A stretch of DNA of 64,000 nucleotides from an uncultured Chlorobiaceae bacterium (GTDB taxonomy: Bacteria; Bacteroidota; Chlorobiia; Chlorobiales; Chlorobiaceae), in assembly GCA_903843305.1 (NCBI GenBank), contig CAIMPI010000016.1:124001-188000 (forward strand), given 5' to 3'. The notes under the pieces are model-generated. The model had not been told where the DNA came from. It worked only from the letters and a program-made list of their open reading frames with translations, and did no database searches. Positions 38,471 through 47,082 of this stretch are shown here, piece by piece (position 1 is the stretch's first letter; every line of letters begins with the position of its first letter). A program made the translations under genes and the position numbers.

Positions 38471-39844
38471 ATGCCGAACCACGATATATTCGGGCTTGCA
38501 GCAGAAACGCCCTTGGTTTTTGTCAAACAGATGACTCGCCACATCAGGCCGAAGGTCATGGCCAAACTGGAGTATATAAATCCGGCATGGTCGCACTACT
38601 ATCGTGTTGCAATGGCTATCGTGAAGGATGCCGAAGAGCGGCACCTGATTCATCCGGGAATGACCCTTGTAGACTGGAGCTTTGGTAACAGCGGGATTGC
38701 CCTTGCCATGGCCTCCGTCAGTCGCGGTTACAAACTCATTCTTGCTGCTCCTGATAAAATATCACGAGAAAAACAGGATATGCTCAGAGCTATCGGCGCT
38801 GAACTGGTTATTACTCCTTCTGACGCATTGCCCGATGAACCACGCAGTTGCATGAACGTGGCAGAAAGTCTGGTAAAGAGCATTCCCAACGCATTTTTTG
38901 TTGGTATGTATGAAAACCCTCTTAGCCTGAAGGTGCACAGTGAGGCTACCGGCAGTGAGATTTTTCAACAGACGGATGGGCAGGTTACCCATGTTTTTGT
39001 ACCGATGGGTTCCGGAGCCATGGTTTTCGGGATCGGTCGTTTTCTGAAAGCGAAGAATCCCGCGATCCGAATTATTGGTGTTGAGCCGCAGGGTTCAATT
39101 TATGCAGGTCTTTTCAAGGATGGAAAACCGGGCACTCCGGCATTTTCCGAGCTTGAGGAGATCGGCTCTCAGCAGGCCTCTGTTTTTTGGGACCCGTCGG
39201 TTATCGATGAAGTGATACAGGTAAGCGATTATGAAGCATTCAATTGCGGTCGAGAACTTTTGCGGATGGAAGCGGTGTTTGCTGGCGGGGCATCGGGTGC
39301 GGTTATGGCCGCAGCGCTTCAGGCTGCGGCGGGATACAGTGAAAAGGACTGTGTTGTAGTGGTGATGAATGATTTTGGTGGTTACTATCTGAGCAAGATG
39401 TATCGTGATGAGTGGATGCGGAAACGGGGCTTTTACCGCAAGGCAAAATCAACAATCGAGCAAATTACCGCAGAGGATATTCTGCAGTTGAAAGCGCGCA
39501 GGGATCTGATATTTGCATGCCCGGAACATACGCTGGCCGAGGTGTTTGAGATGATGAAGCAGAACGATGTTTCTCAGCTTCCGATTGTATCGTATAATGC
39601 TCCGATCGGCAGTATAAGCGAGAACAAGATTCTTTCCATACTTATTGAAAACGATGATGCGATGAATGCAAAGGTAGTGGGATTCATGGAAAAGCCTTTT
39701 CCGGTCTGTCCTCTGGATGCAACAATTTCCGAATTATCAGCAAAACTTCAGCAAAGCGCATCCGGTGTACTGATAAATATGTCGGATGGAAAGCTTCAAC
39801 TGCTTACAAAATATGATCTTATTGATGCGCTAACTCATAAATAG
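38471..39844 (+). CDS. Cystathionine-beta-synthase-like protein lacking the PLP lysine, with CBS pair
   Basis: 457 residues. The first 325 align end to end with the PLP domain of cystathionine beta-synthase (LEYINPAWS, SFGNSGIALAMASVSRGY, IIGVEPQGSIYAGL, GGASGA, DEWMRKRGFY). The last 115 form two CBS domains (HTLAEVFEMMKQNDVSQLP). Where the family has S-V-K-D-R with the Schiff-base lysine, this protein has S-H-Y-Y-R (Tyr43), and the glycine-rich phosphate loop GTGGT is changed to GSGAMV. It is therefore unlikely to do normal PLP chemistry. A sensor or regulator role through the CBS domains is inference. It stands alone, with a weak terminator after it. Confidence 0.88.
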   Translation: MPNHDIFGLAAETPLVFVKQMTRHIRPKVMAKLEYINPAWSHYYRVAMAIVKDAEERHLIHPGMTLVDWSFGNSGIALAMASVSRGYKLILAAPDKISREKQDMLRAIGAELVITPSDALPDEPRSCMNVAESLVKSIPNAFFVGMYENPLSLKVHSEATGSEIFQQTDGQVTHVFVPMGSGAMVFGIGRFLKAKNPAIRIIGVEPQGSIYAGLFKDGKPGTPAFSELEEIGSQQASVFWDPSVIDEVIQVSDYEAFNCGRELLRMEAVFAGGASGAVMAAALQAAAGYSEKDCVVVVMNDFGGYYLSKMYRDEWMRKRGFYRKAKSTIEQITAEDILQLKARRDLIFACPEHTLAEVFEMMKQNDVSQLPIVSYNAPIGSISENKILSILIENDDAMNAKVVGFMEKPFPVCPLDATISELSAKLQQSASGVLINMSDGKLQLLTKYDLIDALTHK

Positions 39845-39849
39845 ATTCT

Positions 39850-39874
39850 ACAACATTATCTGGTTGTTTTTTTT
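39850..39874 (+). terminator. Weak rho-independent terminator after the CBS-like gene
   Basis: ACAAC pairs with GTTGT (5 bp), an 8-nt loop, then eight Ts. It starts 6 bp after the stop codon. Confidence 0.5.
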
Positions 39875-40010
39875 GATGGATTTCCTTAACTAAGCACTTA
39901 AGAACATTCCTTTTTTTTCATGCGCCATGCATTATATTGCGCCATGAAGCTGGAAAAAAACAGCGAAGATCCTGACGACTTTGAGCAGAGTTAACAACCA
40001 GCATTATAAT

Positions 40011-40571
40011 ATGAAGGTAGAATCCAAAAAAAGGCAGTTCATTTTGGAGGGTAAGATCAAGGCTTCATTCTGTGAAGGATGCGGCCAGATTACTGAAAAG
40101 GTGTTTGTAGGCGAATGGATGCCGAGCGATAAGCCGAAGTTTGACGATTTTCTGACGTCAGCTCCGGTTAAAAAGTATAAAGAGGGCAAGAATGGTTCGG
40201 CCAATGTTCAACCAGCGGCTGAAAATCAGTACTGGGTTCGTTGTTCCCAGTGTCATCAGGTACACCTTCTTAAGGAATGGCAGATACAGATTGACAGGGA
40301 AGTGAGTCCGGATGAGCTGAACCCCGAAGAGTGTCAGGTCTATTCTCCTCATGGTATTTATGCTAAAGGTGATGCACTGTATCACCAGGCTCTTGGCGAA
40401 GTCGGAGTGGTCAGAGAAAAGCAGGCGACCGGGAGTGGAGCTTTTGTCATTATTGTAGAATTCTGTAAAAGTGGCAGAAAACAACTTCTCGAAAACGTCC
40501 AGTTGAACTCTGTAAATGGAAAAAACTCAGAAAGCGTTACTGATATTATTAAACTTAAACTAAGACGTTAA
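40011..40571 (+). CDS. Zinc-ribbon protein of unknown function
   Basis: 186 residues from the ATG at 40011; the ORF track uses a TTG 30 bp upstream. Two CxxC pairs (FCEGCGQ and VRCSQCHQ), about 60 residues apart, suggest one structural zinc. The C-terminal half (YSPHGIYAKGDALYHQALGEV) resembles a small beta-barrel. I know no function. It is followed after 40 bp by rpsU, so a translation link is possible but unproven. Confidence 0.75.
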   Translation: MKVESKKRQFILEGKIKASFCEGCGQITEKVFVGEWMPSDKPKFDDFLTSAPVKKYKEGKNGSANVQPAAENQYWVRCSQCHQVHLLKEWQIQIDREVSPDELNPEECQVYSPHGIYAKGDALYHQALGEVGVVREKQATGSGAFVIIVEFCKSGRKQLLENVQLNSVNGKNSESVTDIIKLKLRR

Positions 40572-40611
40572 GTCTGAAGATTGTTGATCTTTTAAAAGGG
40601 GGTGAATTACA

Positions 40612-40809
40612 TTGGTCAGTGTGCAGATAAATGATAATGAGTCAATCGACAAAATGCTGAAGCGCTTCAAGAAAAAATATGAGCGAGCAGGTATTTTAAA
40701 GGAGTTTCGTGCAAACGCATACTTTGTTAAACCTTCAGTGGATGGCCGTTTAAAGCGCTCGAGAAGCAAACGGAGGGCCCAGAGGGCAAACGAAGAACGC
40801 AATTCATGA
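40612..40809 (+). CDS. rpsU: Ribosomal protein bS21
   Basis: Small-subunit protein, 65 residues, very basic: [20 protein letters not shown], then the C-terminal [15 protein letters not shown]. The start is a TTG preceded by a strong AAAGGGGGTGA site. The protein begins exactly at the conserved VSVQ, which supports that start. A clear terminator follows. Confidence 0.95.
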   Translation: MVSVQINDNESIDKMLKRFKKKYERAGILKEFRANAYFVKPSVDGRLKRSRSKRRAQRANEERNS

Positions 40810-40835
40810 TCGAATTGATCCAAAAAGTTATACAA

Positions 40836-40868
40836 GGCAGCTCCTTCAGGGGAGTTGCTTTTTTTTTG
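40836..40868 (+). terminator. Rho-independent terminator of rpsU
   Basis: GCAGCTCC pairs with GGAGTTGC (one G-T pair) around a short loop, followed by a run of about ten Ts. It lies between rpsU and aroA. Confidence 0.85.
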
Positions 40869-40889
40869 TCAACACCAATCAACTGACTC

Positions 40890-42191
40890 ATGAGAGTTTT
40901 CAAGGGTGAAGTTACAGCCTTACCGCCAGACAAGTCCATCTCCCATCGTGCGGCCCTTATTGGCGCCTTGTCGGAAGGCACAACGGAGATAACAAACTTT
41001 TCCGGAGGATTTGACAATCAGTCAACCCTCGGCGTGCTGAAAGATGCCGGTATAGCGCTTCGGCAGGAAGAAGTTGATGGCGCCTATGGTCGTCGCATCC
41101 GTCGGGTAGTTATAGAGTCGCAAGGATTATGGAGCTTTCACTCCCCATCAGCTCCGTTTATGTGCAATAATTCCGGCAGCACCATGCGCATGTTTGCGGG
41201 CATTCTTGCTGCCCAGCCTTTTGCCAGCGAGTTGATCGGCGACAGTTCACTGATGAAGCGCCCCATGAAAAGAGTTGCCGATCCGTTGCTTCTGATGGGC
41301 GCCAACATTGAACTTTCATCATCAGGAACCGCGCCAATCCTTATCAAAGGGACAAAGGAACTCAAGCCAATTGAATACCGTCTGCCAGTTCCTTCAGCGC
41401 AGGTGAAGTCACTGGTGGCGTTTGCCGCCCTTCATGCTGACGGTGAAACCAGAATAATCGAACCAGTACTCTCGCGTGACCATACCGAAGTGATGCTTGG
41501 GCTTGAGAGCATCGAATGCAACGGCGAAAGGGTCATTGTGGTGCCCGGCAGAAAAGCTGTTGCAGCAAAACCCTTCTTTATTCCAGCCGACCCCTCTGCC
41601 GCATGTTTTATTGTTGCGCTTGGTCTGCTTGCCCATGGTTCAGAAATCATCATAAGAGATGTCTGCCTCAACCCCACCAGAGCGGCATTTCTCGGTATCC
41701 TTTCAGATGCCGGTGCAGGGTTATCGATAGAAAACCAGCGGGTGATTGGCGGCGAAACCATCGGTGATATTCTTGTTCAGAACAAAGTTGGGCTTGAGCC
41801 TCTTGCTATCAGCGATCCGCAGCTCGTTGCCTTTATCATTGACGAAATACCGATGCTGGCCGTGCTTTCAGCTTTTGCATCAGGCCGATTTGAACTACAT
41901 AATGCCGCAGAACTGAGAACAAAAGAGAGTGACAGGATTGACGCACTCGTCGTTAACCTTCAGCGGCTTGGTTTTGAATGCGAGCAATATCCGGATGGTT
42001 TTGTGGTCAAGGGGCGTAACATGACCCCTTCAAGCACGGTCGTGGTGGACAGCTTTGACGATCACAGGATTGCCATGAGCTTTGCTATTGCCAGCAAAGC
42101 AACAGGATGTGCCCTTGACATTACTGATATCGATGTGGTTGGTGTCTCGTTCCCTAACTTTTTTGAACTGCTTGAAAGTCTGGAAGTGTGA
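40890..42191 (+). CDS. aroA: 3-phosphoshikimate 1-carboxyvinyltransferase (EPSP synthase)
   Basis: Sixth shikimate-pathway step. The 433-residue protein shows [21 protein letters not shown] at the start, [36 protein letters not shown] and KESDRI (here [10 protein letters not shown]), with [11 protein letters not shown] at the end. Its last 38 bp overlap the convergent hydrolase gene. Confidence 0.95.
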   Translation: MRVFKGEVTALPPDKSISHRAALIGALSEGTTEITNFSGGFDNQSTLGVLKDAGIALRQEEVDGAYGRRIRRVVIESQGLWSFHSPSAPFMCNNSGSTMRMFAGILAAQPFASELIGDSSLMKRPMKRVADPLLLMGANIELSSSGTAPILIKGTKELKPIEYRLPVPSAQVKSLVAFAALHADGETRIIEPVLSRDHTEVMLGLESIECNGERVIVVPGRKAVAAKPFFIPADPSAACFIVALGLLAHGSEIIIRDVCLNPTRAAFLGILSDAGAGLSIENQRVIGGETIGDILVQNKVGLEPLAISDPQLVAFIIDEIPMLAVLSAFASGRFELHNAAELRTKESDRIDALVVNLQRLGFECEQYPDGFVVKGRNMTPSSTVVVDSFDDHRIAMSFAIASKATGCALDITDIDVVGVSFPNFFELLESLEV

Positions 42192-42966
42192 TGAGATGGT
42201 CAAGCAGTGCGCGATTGAATGCTTCTGGCTGCTCCATGTTCGAGATATGCCCGGCTTCCGCCAGCAACCGGAGTTGTGAACCCGGTATGAGAGCATGAAT
42301 GCTTTCAGCCGTCTCTTTCGTGGTGAGCCTGTCGGCCTCTCCGTTAACTATCAGTACCGGGCAATCGATGGCGGCGAGGAGTGAGGTTGCATCAGAACGT
42401 GTCATGATTGCCCGCATTGCTGCGTTGATGACTGCTGGAGACTGCTTTAAGATCATGGCTTGAGCCTGTGCTGCCAAGTCTGGCCTCATGGTATAGGTCT
42501 CGTCGGTAAAGTAATTCGGTATCATGCGTCCCGCCGCCTCTCCGGCACCCTTTCTTTCCACAGCGCTGATGAAATCTTCTCTTGCCGATCGGGCTGCTGG
42601 AGCATCAGCTTCAGCTCGAGTGTCACACAGCACCAGCGATGCCGTTTTGCCGGGATAGAGTCGGTAAAATTCAAAAGCCTGATATCCACCCATCGAAAGG
42701 CCTGCAACTGTTGCTTTCTCAACCTTCAATGAATCCAGAAGCGACGCAAGCTCATGGGCATAATCGGTAAACGTCCATGCTTCCTTTTCGGCAGAACCAT
42801 CAATACCGAAAGAGTTAGGGGCTATGACGGTATATCCAGCCTTACCGAGCACATCAATCTGCGGCTGCCACATGGCGGCAGAGAGCGGAAAGGCGTGCAA
42901 AAACAGGATGGCATGTTTTTTTAGACCACTTTTTTCTGTGTTTGCCTGCAGGTATGTCAGCATCAA
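42154..42966 (-). CDS. Alpha/beta-hydrolase
   Basis: 270 residues with [13 protein letters not shown] (HxF-type oxyanion region), the nucleophile elbow GLSMGG and a late [14 protein letters not shown] histidine, a complete Ser-His pair plus a probable Asp in VNGEADRL. It resembles 3-oxoadipate enol-lactonase and related esterases; the substrate is unknown. The YtxH-like gene ends directly before its start, so the two are probably co-transcribed. Confidence 0.85.
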   Translation of the reverse strand: MMLTYLQANTEKSGLKKHAILFLHAFPLSAAMWQPQIDVLGKAGYTVIAPNSFGIDGSAEKEAWTFTDYAHELASLLDSLKVEKATVAGLSMGGYQAFEFYRLYPGKTASLVLCDTRAEADAPAARSAREDFISAVERKGAGEAAGRMIPNYFTDETYTMRPDLAAQAQAMILKQSPAVINAAMRAIMTRSDATSLLAAIDCPVLIVNGEADRLTTKETAESIHALIPGSQLRLLAEAGHISNMEQPEAFNRALLDHLITLPDFQAVQKS

Positions 42967-43293
42967 TCAGTTTTCCTTGGTTTTCGGATACCCTTTGATA
43001 TCCCGGATAATACTATTTGCCTCGGTCAAAATTTTTTTTGCCTCGTCACGAGCTGTGTTGATGATCTCCTGCGAGCGGGTTTTCGCTTCGTTGCTGTAGG
43101 CTCCGTCATGTTCAGTGCTCTCGTAAAAGTCATTGGCCTTGTCGAGCATACTTTTTACTTTGCCGGAAATAATCTGCTGGGTCTCTCTTCCCTTGTAAGG
43201 AGCAAAAAGCAATCCCATAATAGTGCCGACTGCGGCTCCCAGTGCGGCTCCGAAAAAAAGCCCTTTATAAAACTTGTCCTGTTGTTGTTCCAT
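42967..43293 (-). CDS. YtxH-domain membrane protein
   Basis: 108 residues. One N-terminal membrane segment rich in small residues (GLFFGAALGAAVGTIMGLLFAP, ending in the YtxH mark LFAPYKGRETQ) is followed by a helical, probably coiled-coil tail (ARDEAKKILTEANSII). Members are linked to general stress; the role here is unknown. It abuts the alpha/beta-hydrolase gene. Confidence 0.85.
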   Translation of the reverse strand: MEQQQDKFYKGLFFGAALGAAVGTIMGLLFAPYKGRETQQIISGKVKSMLDKANDFYESTEHDGAYSNEAKTRSQEIINTARDEAKKILTEANSIIRDIKGYPKTKEN

Positions 43294-43657
43294 AGTGCAA
43301 TGATGTTTTTTGTTTTTTTACAATATAAAGATAAAGTGCGGAATGCTCTTTTCCTTTCCTGATTTTTTTGACAAAAGCGCAATCGGAATTCAGGGTTTAT
43401 TTTGCTCCGGAAAAGCGAAATAAGGGGTAGGAAGCGTCATATCTTGAATTCAAGCTCCGTAGGAGCGGCATGTTGGTAGCAATGAATCCCAGTGGCAGAA
43501 GCTTGCAGGTCGGGTTAGCCATGCCCGGCAGGCCGATACCCGTAACCTTTTGCTGTCGTTGGAGTTGGATGTTATTGTACAAAACAGGCAATGATTTTTG
43601 TCTGAATGGCGTTACATTGCTCAAGATAGTCTCACTTTATTACTTTTCTCGAATACT
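43294..43657. other. 364-bp gene-free region with a dispersed-repeat-like hairpin
   Basis: No convincing ORF. It holds the small palindrome described next and the promoter regions of the YtxH-like gene (minus) and the broken antitoxin (plus). The 62-63-codon ORFs here have no family features. Confidence 0.5.
43451..43485. repeat. Short palindromic element GCTCC-GTA-GGAGC with flank
   Basis: CAAGCTCCGTAGGAGCGGCA and the following TGTTGGTAGCAA resemble a short interspersed element seen many times in some Chlorobi and Bacteroidetes genomes, from memory. Only one copy was seen in this window, so the repeat status is not shown by the window itself. Confidence 0.4.
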
Positions 43658-43949
43658 ATGAATACCATTCAGGTTAGAAACGTTGCTCCACTAACTGATT
43701 TCGGAAATAATTATCCAGCGGTATATGGATGAGTTGAGCGTCAACAAACAGCCGCTGCTTTTAACGCAGCAAGGAAAAAGTTCGGCGGTGCTGCTTGATG
43801 CGGAAGTCTATCAACAGATGCTCGATAACATAGCGTTTATGCAATCGGTTACTGAAGGGCTTGAAGATTATGGTAACAACCGGACCGTACCAGCAAAACA
43901 GGTTTTTGCTTCGCTTGAAAAGATTATTGCTGACGCTGAAAAGAGATGA
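43658..43949 (+). pseudogene. Phd/YefM-type antitoxin gene with a frameshift
   Basis: An intact Phd-family reading would be MNTIQVRNVAPLTDFGNNYP, then AV, then MDELSVNKQPLLLTQQGKSS and AVLLDAEVYQQML. The first 22 codons start at ATG 43658. The rest is in the next frame, from 43725, so a single extra base near GCGGTATATGG breaks the gene. Without the N-terminal operator-binding segment, the product from the internal ATG (74 residues) should bind DNA poorly. A short unrecognised ORF follows. Confidence 0.7.
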
Positions 43950-44116
43950 TTATCGAATTATTAGAACGTGCCGTCAGAGCACTCTTTGATTTTGTGGATA
44001 AACAGCTCCCAAGCTCCTCTTTTGATGTCAAAGGGGTGAAAACAAGAGTGACAACGCAAGACATTATGGAGGCTGTAGAGGTTTCACGATCAGGAGAAGG
44101 TATTCTGAAGCGATGA
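43946..44116 (+). CDS. Small ORF after the antitoxin remnant, unknown
   Basis: 56 residues (MIIELLERAVRALFDFVDKQ...) whose ATG overlaps the antitoxin stop (ATGA), the usual spacing for a toxin gene. It does not look like a RelE/ParE or Doc toxin and may be a decayed remnant. Confidence 0.35.
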   Translation: MIIELLERAVRALFDFVDKQLPSSSFDVKGVKTRVTTQDIMEAVEVSRSGEGILKR

Positions 44117-44304
44117 ATCATTTTTTGGGCAGATGGTTGGTAAAGGCGGAAATAATGCACCTTGCGTGCCAAGCCTGAAACCGCGCAGGAATGCCTTGCA
44201 GGGTTGTCCGTCCCAGTCCCTCTTCCTGAGATTCTGATCCTCTGTTTTCTGGTACTCTGAAAAGGAATTTTTTTTTTGCAACAATCATACTCGGAGCCTC
44301 TCAA

Positions 44305-44829
44305 ATGAAAAAACTCATGTTCCTCTGTTTTCTCCTGCTTGCAGGATGTACCGGTATCCCTCAGGGAATCACGGTTGTTGATGATTTTTCTCTTGATCGT
44401 TATCTCGGAACCTGGCATGAAATAGTTCGTCTTGACAACAGGTTTGAAAAGGAGCTTGATCCGGTGTCGGCCACCTACTCGCTTGCCACGGATGGCAGTG
44501 TCAAGGTGGTGAATAAAGGGTACGACCTCAACAAAAAGGAGTGGAAAACAATTCAGGGGCGTGGTGTTTTTCTTGATGATAAAAAGAGCACTCAGGGGGC
44601 GCTGAAGGTCTCCTTCTTCGGCCCTTTTTATGCGAGCTACAATGTTATTGATCTCGACAAGGCCGGGTATCGCTGGGCGATGGTGTGCGGTCGCGACAAA
44701 TCATATTTCTGGATTTTGTCGAAAGATTCTGTCATGGAGCAGGGGCAACTCAAGGCGCTTGTAGCCAAAGCGGGAACACTCGGTTTCGATACAGCCAAAC
44801 TGCGCTATCTGGGCAAGCAACAACCGTAA
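44305..44829 (+). CDS. blc: Outer-membrane lipocalin (Blc-like lipoprotein)
   Basis: 174 residues. A lipoprotein signal MKKLMFLCFLLLAGC, with cysteine 15 as the acylation site, targets it to the outer membrane. The lipocalin marks are LDRYLGTWHEIVRLDNRFEK (GxW), YNVIDLD and the later YFWILSKD (third lipocalin block). Bacterial lipocalins bind hydrophobic ligands, often lysophospholipids. It sits next to two tetrapyrrole-type reductases, so a pigment-related ligand is conceivable but only inference. Confidence 0.9.
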   Translation: MKKLMFLCFLLLAGCTGIPQGITVVDDFSLDRYLGTWHEIVRLDNRFEKELDPVSATYSLATDGSVKVVNKGYDLNKKEWKTIQGRGVFLDDKKSTQGALKVSFFGPFYASYNVIDLDKAGYRWAMVCGRDKSYFWILSKDSVMEQGQLKALVAKAGTLGFDTAKLRYLGKQQP

Positions 44830-44949
44830 GGCTTGTTTTATTGCTGGATGTGTTGATGCTTTTTGTTTATTTTTTGCGGAAAAAGGTCAGTCCAGCAAAC
44901 AGCTTGGTATTGATTGCGAGACGCTTCTCTCAAAGAGGTCAAGAGAAAA

Positions 44950-45735
44950 ATGGTAAAAACAGTTGTCATAACCGGCAGTACCCGTGGCATAGGCTTTGGA
45001 CTCGCATGTTGCTTTCTTGACAGAGGCCACAACGTTGTGCTTAACGGAAGCTCTCCTGACAGTACCCGTAAAGCCATGGAGCAGCTTCATAGTTATCGTG
45101 AACATCTCACCGCAGTTTCTGTTGATATCAGCAGCAGGGAAGGAATTATCCATCTCTATGATGAGGCGGTCAGCCATTTTGGGCGTGTTGATATCTGGAT
45201 CAATAATGCGGGCATTGGTCATGAGATGCGCAACGCATGGGAGGTTGACTCTTACGAACTCAGTCAGGTACTGAGGGTCAATATTGACGGGGTGGTGTCG
45301 GGCACGATTATTCCCTTCCTGCGAATGAAAGAGCAGGGAGGAGGGAAGATTTTCAACATGGAGGGGCTTGGCAGTGATGGCTTTATGCTCAACGGTATGA
45401 CCATTTACGGCACGACCAAAAGTGCAGTTACCTATTTTACCCGCTCTTTTGCCCATGAAGCTCGCGGCACTTCCGTACAGATAGGAACGCTCAGTCCGGG
45501 AATGGTTGCGACCGACATGCTTCGCCGTACGGTCAGTGACGGTTCACCGGAAAGCCTGAAAAAAAAGAGGTTTTTCAATATCATGGCTGATGATGTTGCG
45601 ACTGTTGCCGCTTTTCTTACCGAAAAGATTCTTGCCGCGACGGCTCAATCCCCAAAAATACGATGGCTTACCAAACCAAGAATGGCAGGCAAGATCCTTA
45701 TGGCGCCGTTCAGGAGACGGAACTTCTTTCCATGA
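44950..45735 (+). CDS. SDR of the chlorophyll b reductase (NYC1/NOL) family
   Basis: About 261 residues from ATG 44950 (MVKTVVITG); the ORF track starts 36 bp earlier. VVITGSTRGIGFGLA binds NADPH and YGTTK is the catalytic YxxxK. KIFNMEGLGSDG, LSPGMVATDMLRR and the late WLTKPRMAGKIL follow the NYC1/NOL proteins, which reduce the 7-formyl group of Chl b. A green sulfur bacterium should have no Chl b, but BChl e carries a 7-formyl group. It is convergent with a BciB/HCAR-family gene only 12 bp away. The family call is good; the substrate is inference. Confidence 0.8.
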   Translation: MVKTVVITGSTRGIGFGLACCFLDRGHNVVLNGSSPDSTRKAMEQLHSYREHLTAVSVDISSREGIIHLYDEAVSHFGRVDIWINNAGIGHEMRNAWEVDSYELSQVLRVNIDGVVSGTIIPFLRMKEQGGGKIFNMEGLGSDGFMLNGMTIYGTTKSAVTYFTRSFAHEARGTSVQIGTLSPGMVATDMLRRTVSDGSPESLKKKRFFNIMADDVATVAAFLTEKILAATAQSPKIRWLTKPRMAGKILMAPFRRRNFFP

Positions 45736-45747
45736 AGTTCTCTTCTT

Positions 45748-46992
45748 TCAAAGGGGAAGCGAGTACTCCTCAAGGATAACCCTGACATGTCGCGGAACCA
45801 GCTTTTCAATGAGTTCCGGGTGACGGAATTTGACGTAGTAGTAATGCCTTATCAGATGAAAATCAACCGAATAGTGGGCAAACCCAATCCCTTTCGGCCC
45901 TATTATGCCAAGCAGACCGGCAAGGATATGGCCAAGCCAGAGGGGAATCCTGCTTTTTGAAGAATATATTTTTTTCTCTGCTTTCATGCTTTCGATGATG
46001 CGTTTCGTTGTGTTCTGGACAAACGAGCGGCACTCCCATTTGCCGGTTTCAGGAAAACGATCAAGTTCAGCCTCGATCAGCTTCAGCAGTTTACGCCCTG
46101 TTTCAGTCCGTACCAGAATCCACTGTCTCTTTTGTTCCGGCAGCAGTTCTGCCCCGATATAGCCCACGGTAATGTCGGCAAGACTGTTGAGATAGTCAAA
46201 ACAGCTCATACATGCAGAGGGAAAAATAGCAGGGTTAGAGAGCTCTTCCGGAAGGCTGAAGAAAGGAACTTTTTCAATGCGGCCGTTTTCGTGCTTGATG
46301 TGAATCCTGAAATCCTGCATGAACTCCATAAAGCAGGCGGTATCGGGCGATTGCGACATTCGTTCCAGAATCCACGGCCATTTTGAACGAGCGACATTGT
46401 CGACGCAGGGAATCCCGATGGTCAGGATCTCCATCTCCCTGAGGTATTCGAAGCGCTCCAGGAAATCCCGGAGTGTGTGCAAATGACATGCTGCTCCGAT
46501 GACAAGGACTTTTTTCATTCCTTGACGATATGCGCTTTCCAGAGAGTATAAAACAGGGGAAAGCAGAGGTTTATTGCCTCTTGTCGCAGAAATCTCATCC
46601 AGATTTTTAGCCAGGACAGGTTGAGAGAAAAAATGGTGGCCAGGAGTGTGCTGCAGCGAAACAACACCGTCCACAAGCTTCTCTTCAAAAGCTCTCATGG
46701 CCATTCGGGTAATGATGCCGCTCCACTGCGAACCGGGTACGGGGTTTTTCAGTTGAGCTGTAAAGCGGTCAATTGTTATGCCAAAACGCATTTCCACCGG
46801 ATCATCAAGACGTCGTTCCCGTCCGAACAGCTTCTTCTCCCTCTCGCCAAGCCATCCATTTTTAAATACACAGCTTTTGATGCTTTGTTCAACCGGCCAT
46901 GCCTGAATGGAACAAAGACCGCATGAACTGCAAAGTCCGTTTTCCCGCTCTTTTTGTTCCTTTTCAGGGTTGGCTGCTTCAATGCTGGTCAT
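45748..46992 (-). CDS. BciB/HCAR-family FAD and [4Fe-4S] reductase
   Basis: 414 residues of the F420-hydrogenase beta-subunit family. An N-terminal cluster site CSSCGLC (21-27) with C41, then [48 protein letters not shown] and [20 protein letters not shown] align with both the 8-vinyl reductase BciB and 7-hydroxymethyl-chlorophyll a reductase (HCAR). The ending [25 protein letters not shown] is also shared. Reading by eye cannot separate the two activities. The next-door NYC1-like gene favours a C7 role; 8-vinyl reduction is the usual role in many green sulfur bacteria. Confidence 0.85.
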   Translation of the reverse strand: MTSIEAANPEKEQKERENGLCSSCGLCSIQAWPVEQSIKSCVFKNGWLGEREKKLFGRERRLDDPVEMRFGITIDRFTAQLKNPVPGSQWSGIITRMAMRAFEEKLVDGVVSLQHTPGHHFFSQPVLAKNLDEISATRGNKPLLSPVLYSLESAYRQGMKKVLVIGAACHLHTLRDFLERFEYLREMEILTIGIPCVDNVARSKWPWILERMSQSPDTACFMEFMQDFRIHIKHENGRIEKVPFFSLPEELSNPAIFPSACMSCFDYLNSLADITVGYIGAELLPEQKRQWILVRTETGRKLLKLIEAELDRFPETGKWECRSFVQNTTKRIIESMKAEKKIYSSKSRIPLWLGHILAGLLGIIGPKGIGFAHYSVDFHLIRHYYYVKFRHPELIEKLVPRHVRVILEEYSLPL

Positions 46993-47082
46993 GTTGTTCT
47001 TGATGAAGATTTCATTGCCCGCGTCTGCGGCTGAAATTGCAAGGTGGTTGATGTTCAGGTAACGAGCAGAATAGGTAATGTC

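Noticed and set aside
43924-44418. 164-codon minus-strand ORF over the antitoxin remnant and lipocalin start
   Set aside because: Its composition has no family features and it runs opposite to the lipocalin signal peptide; a shadow ORF.
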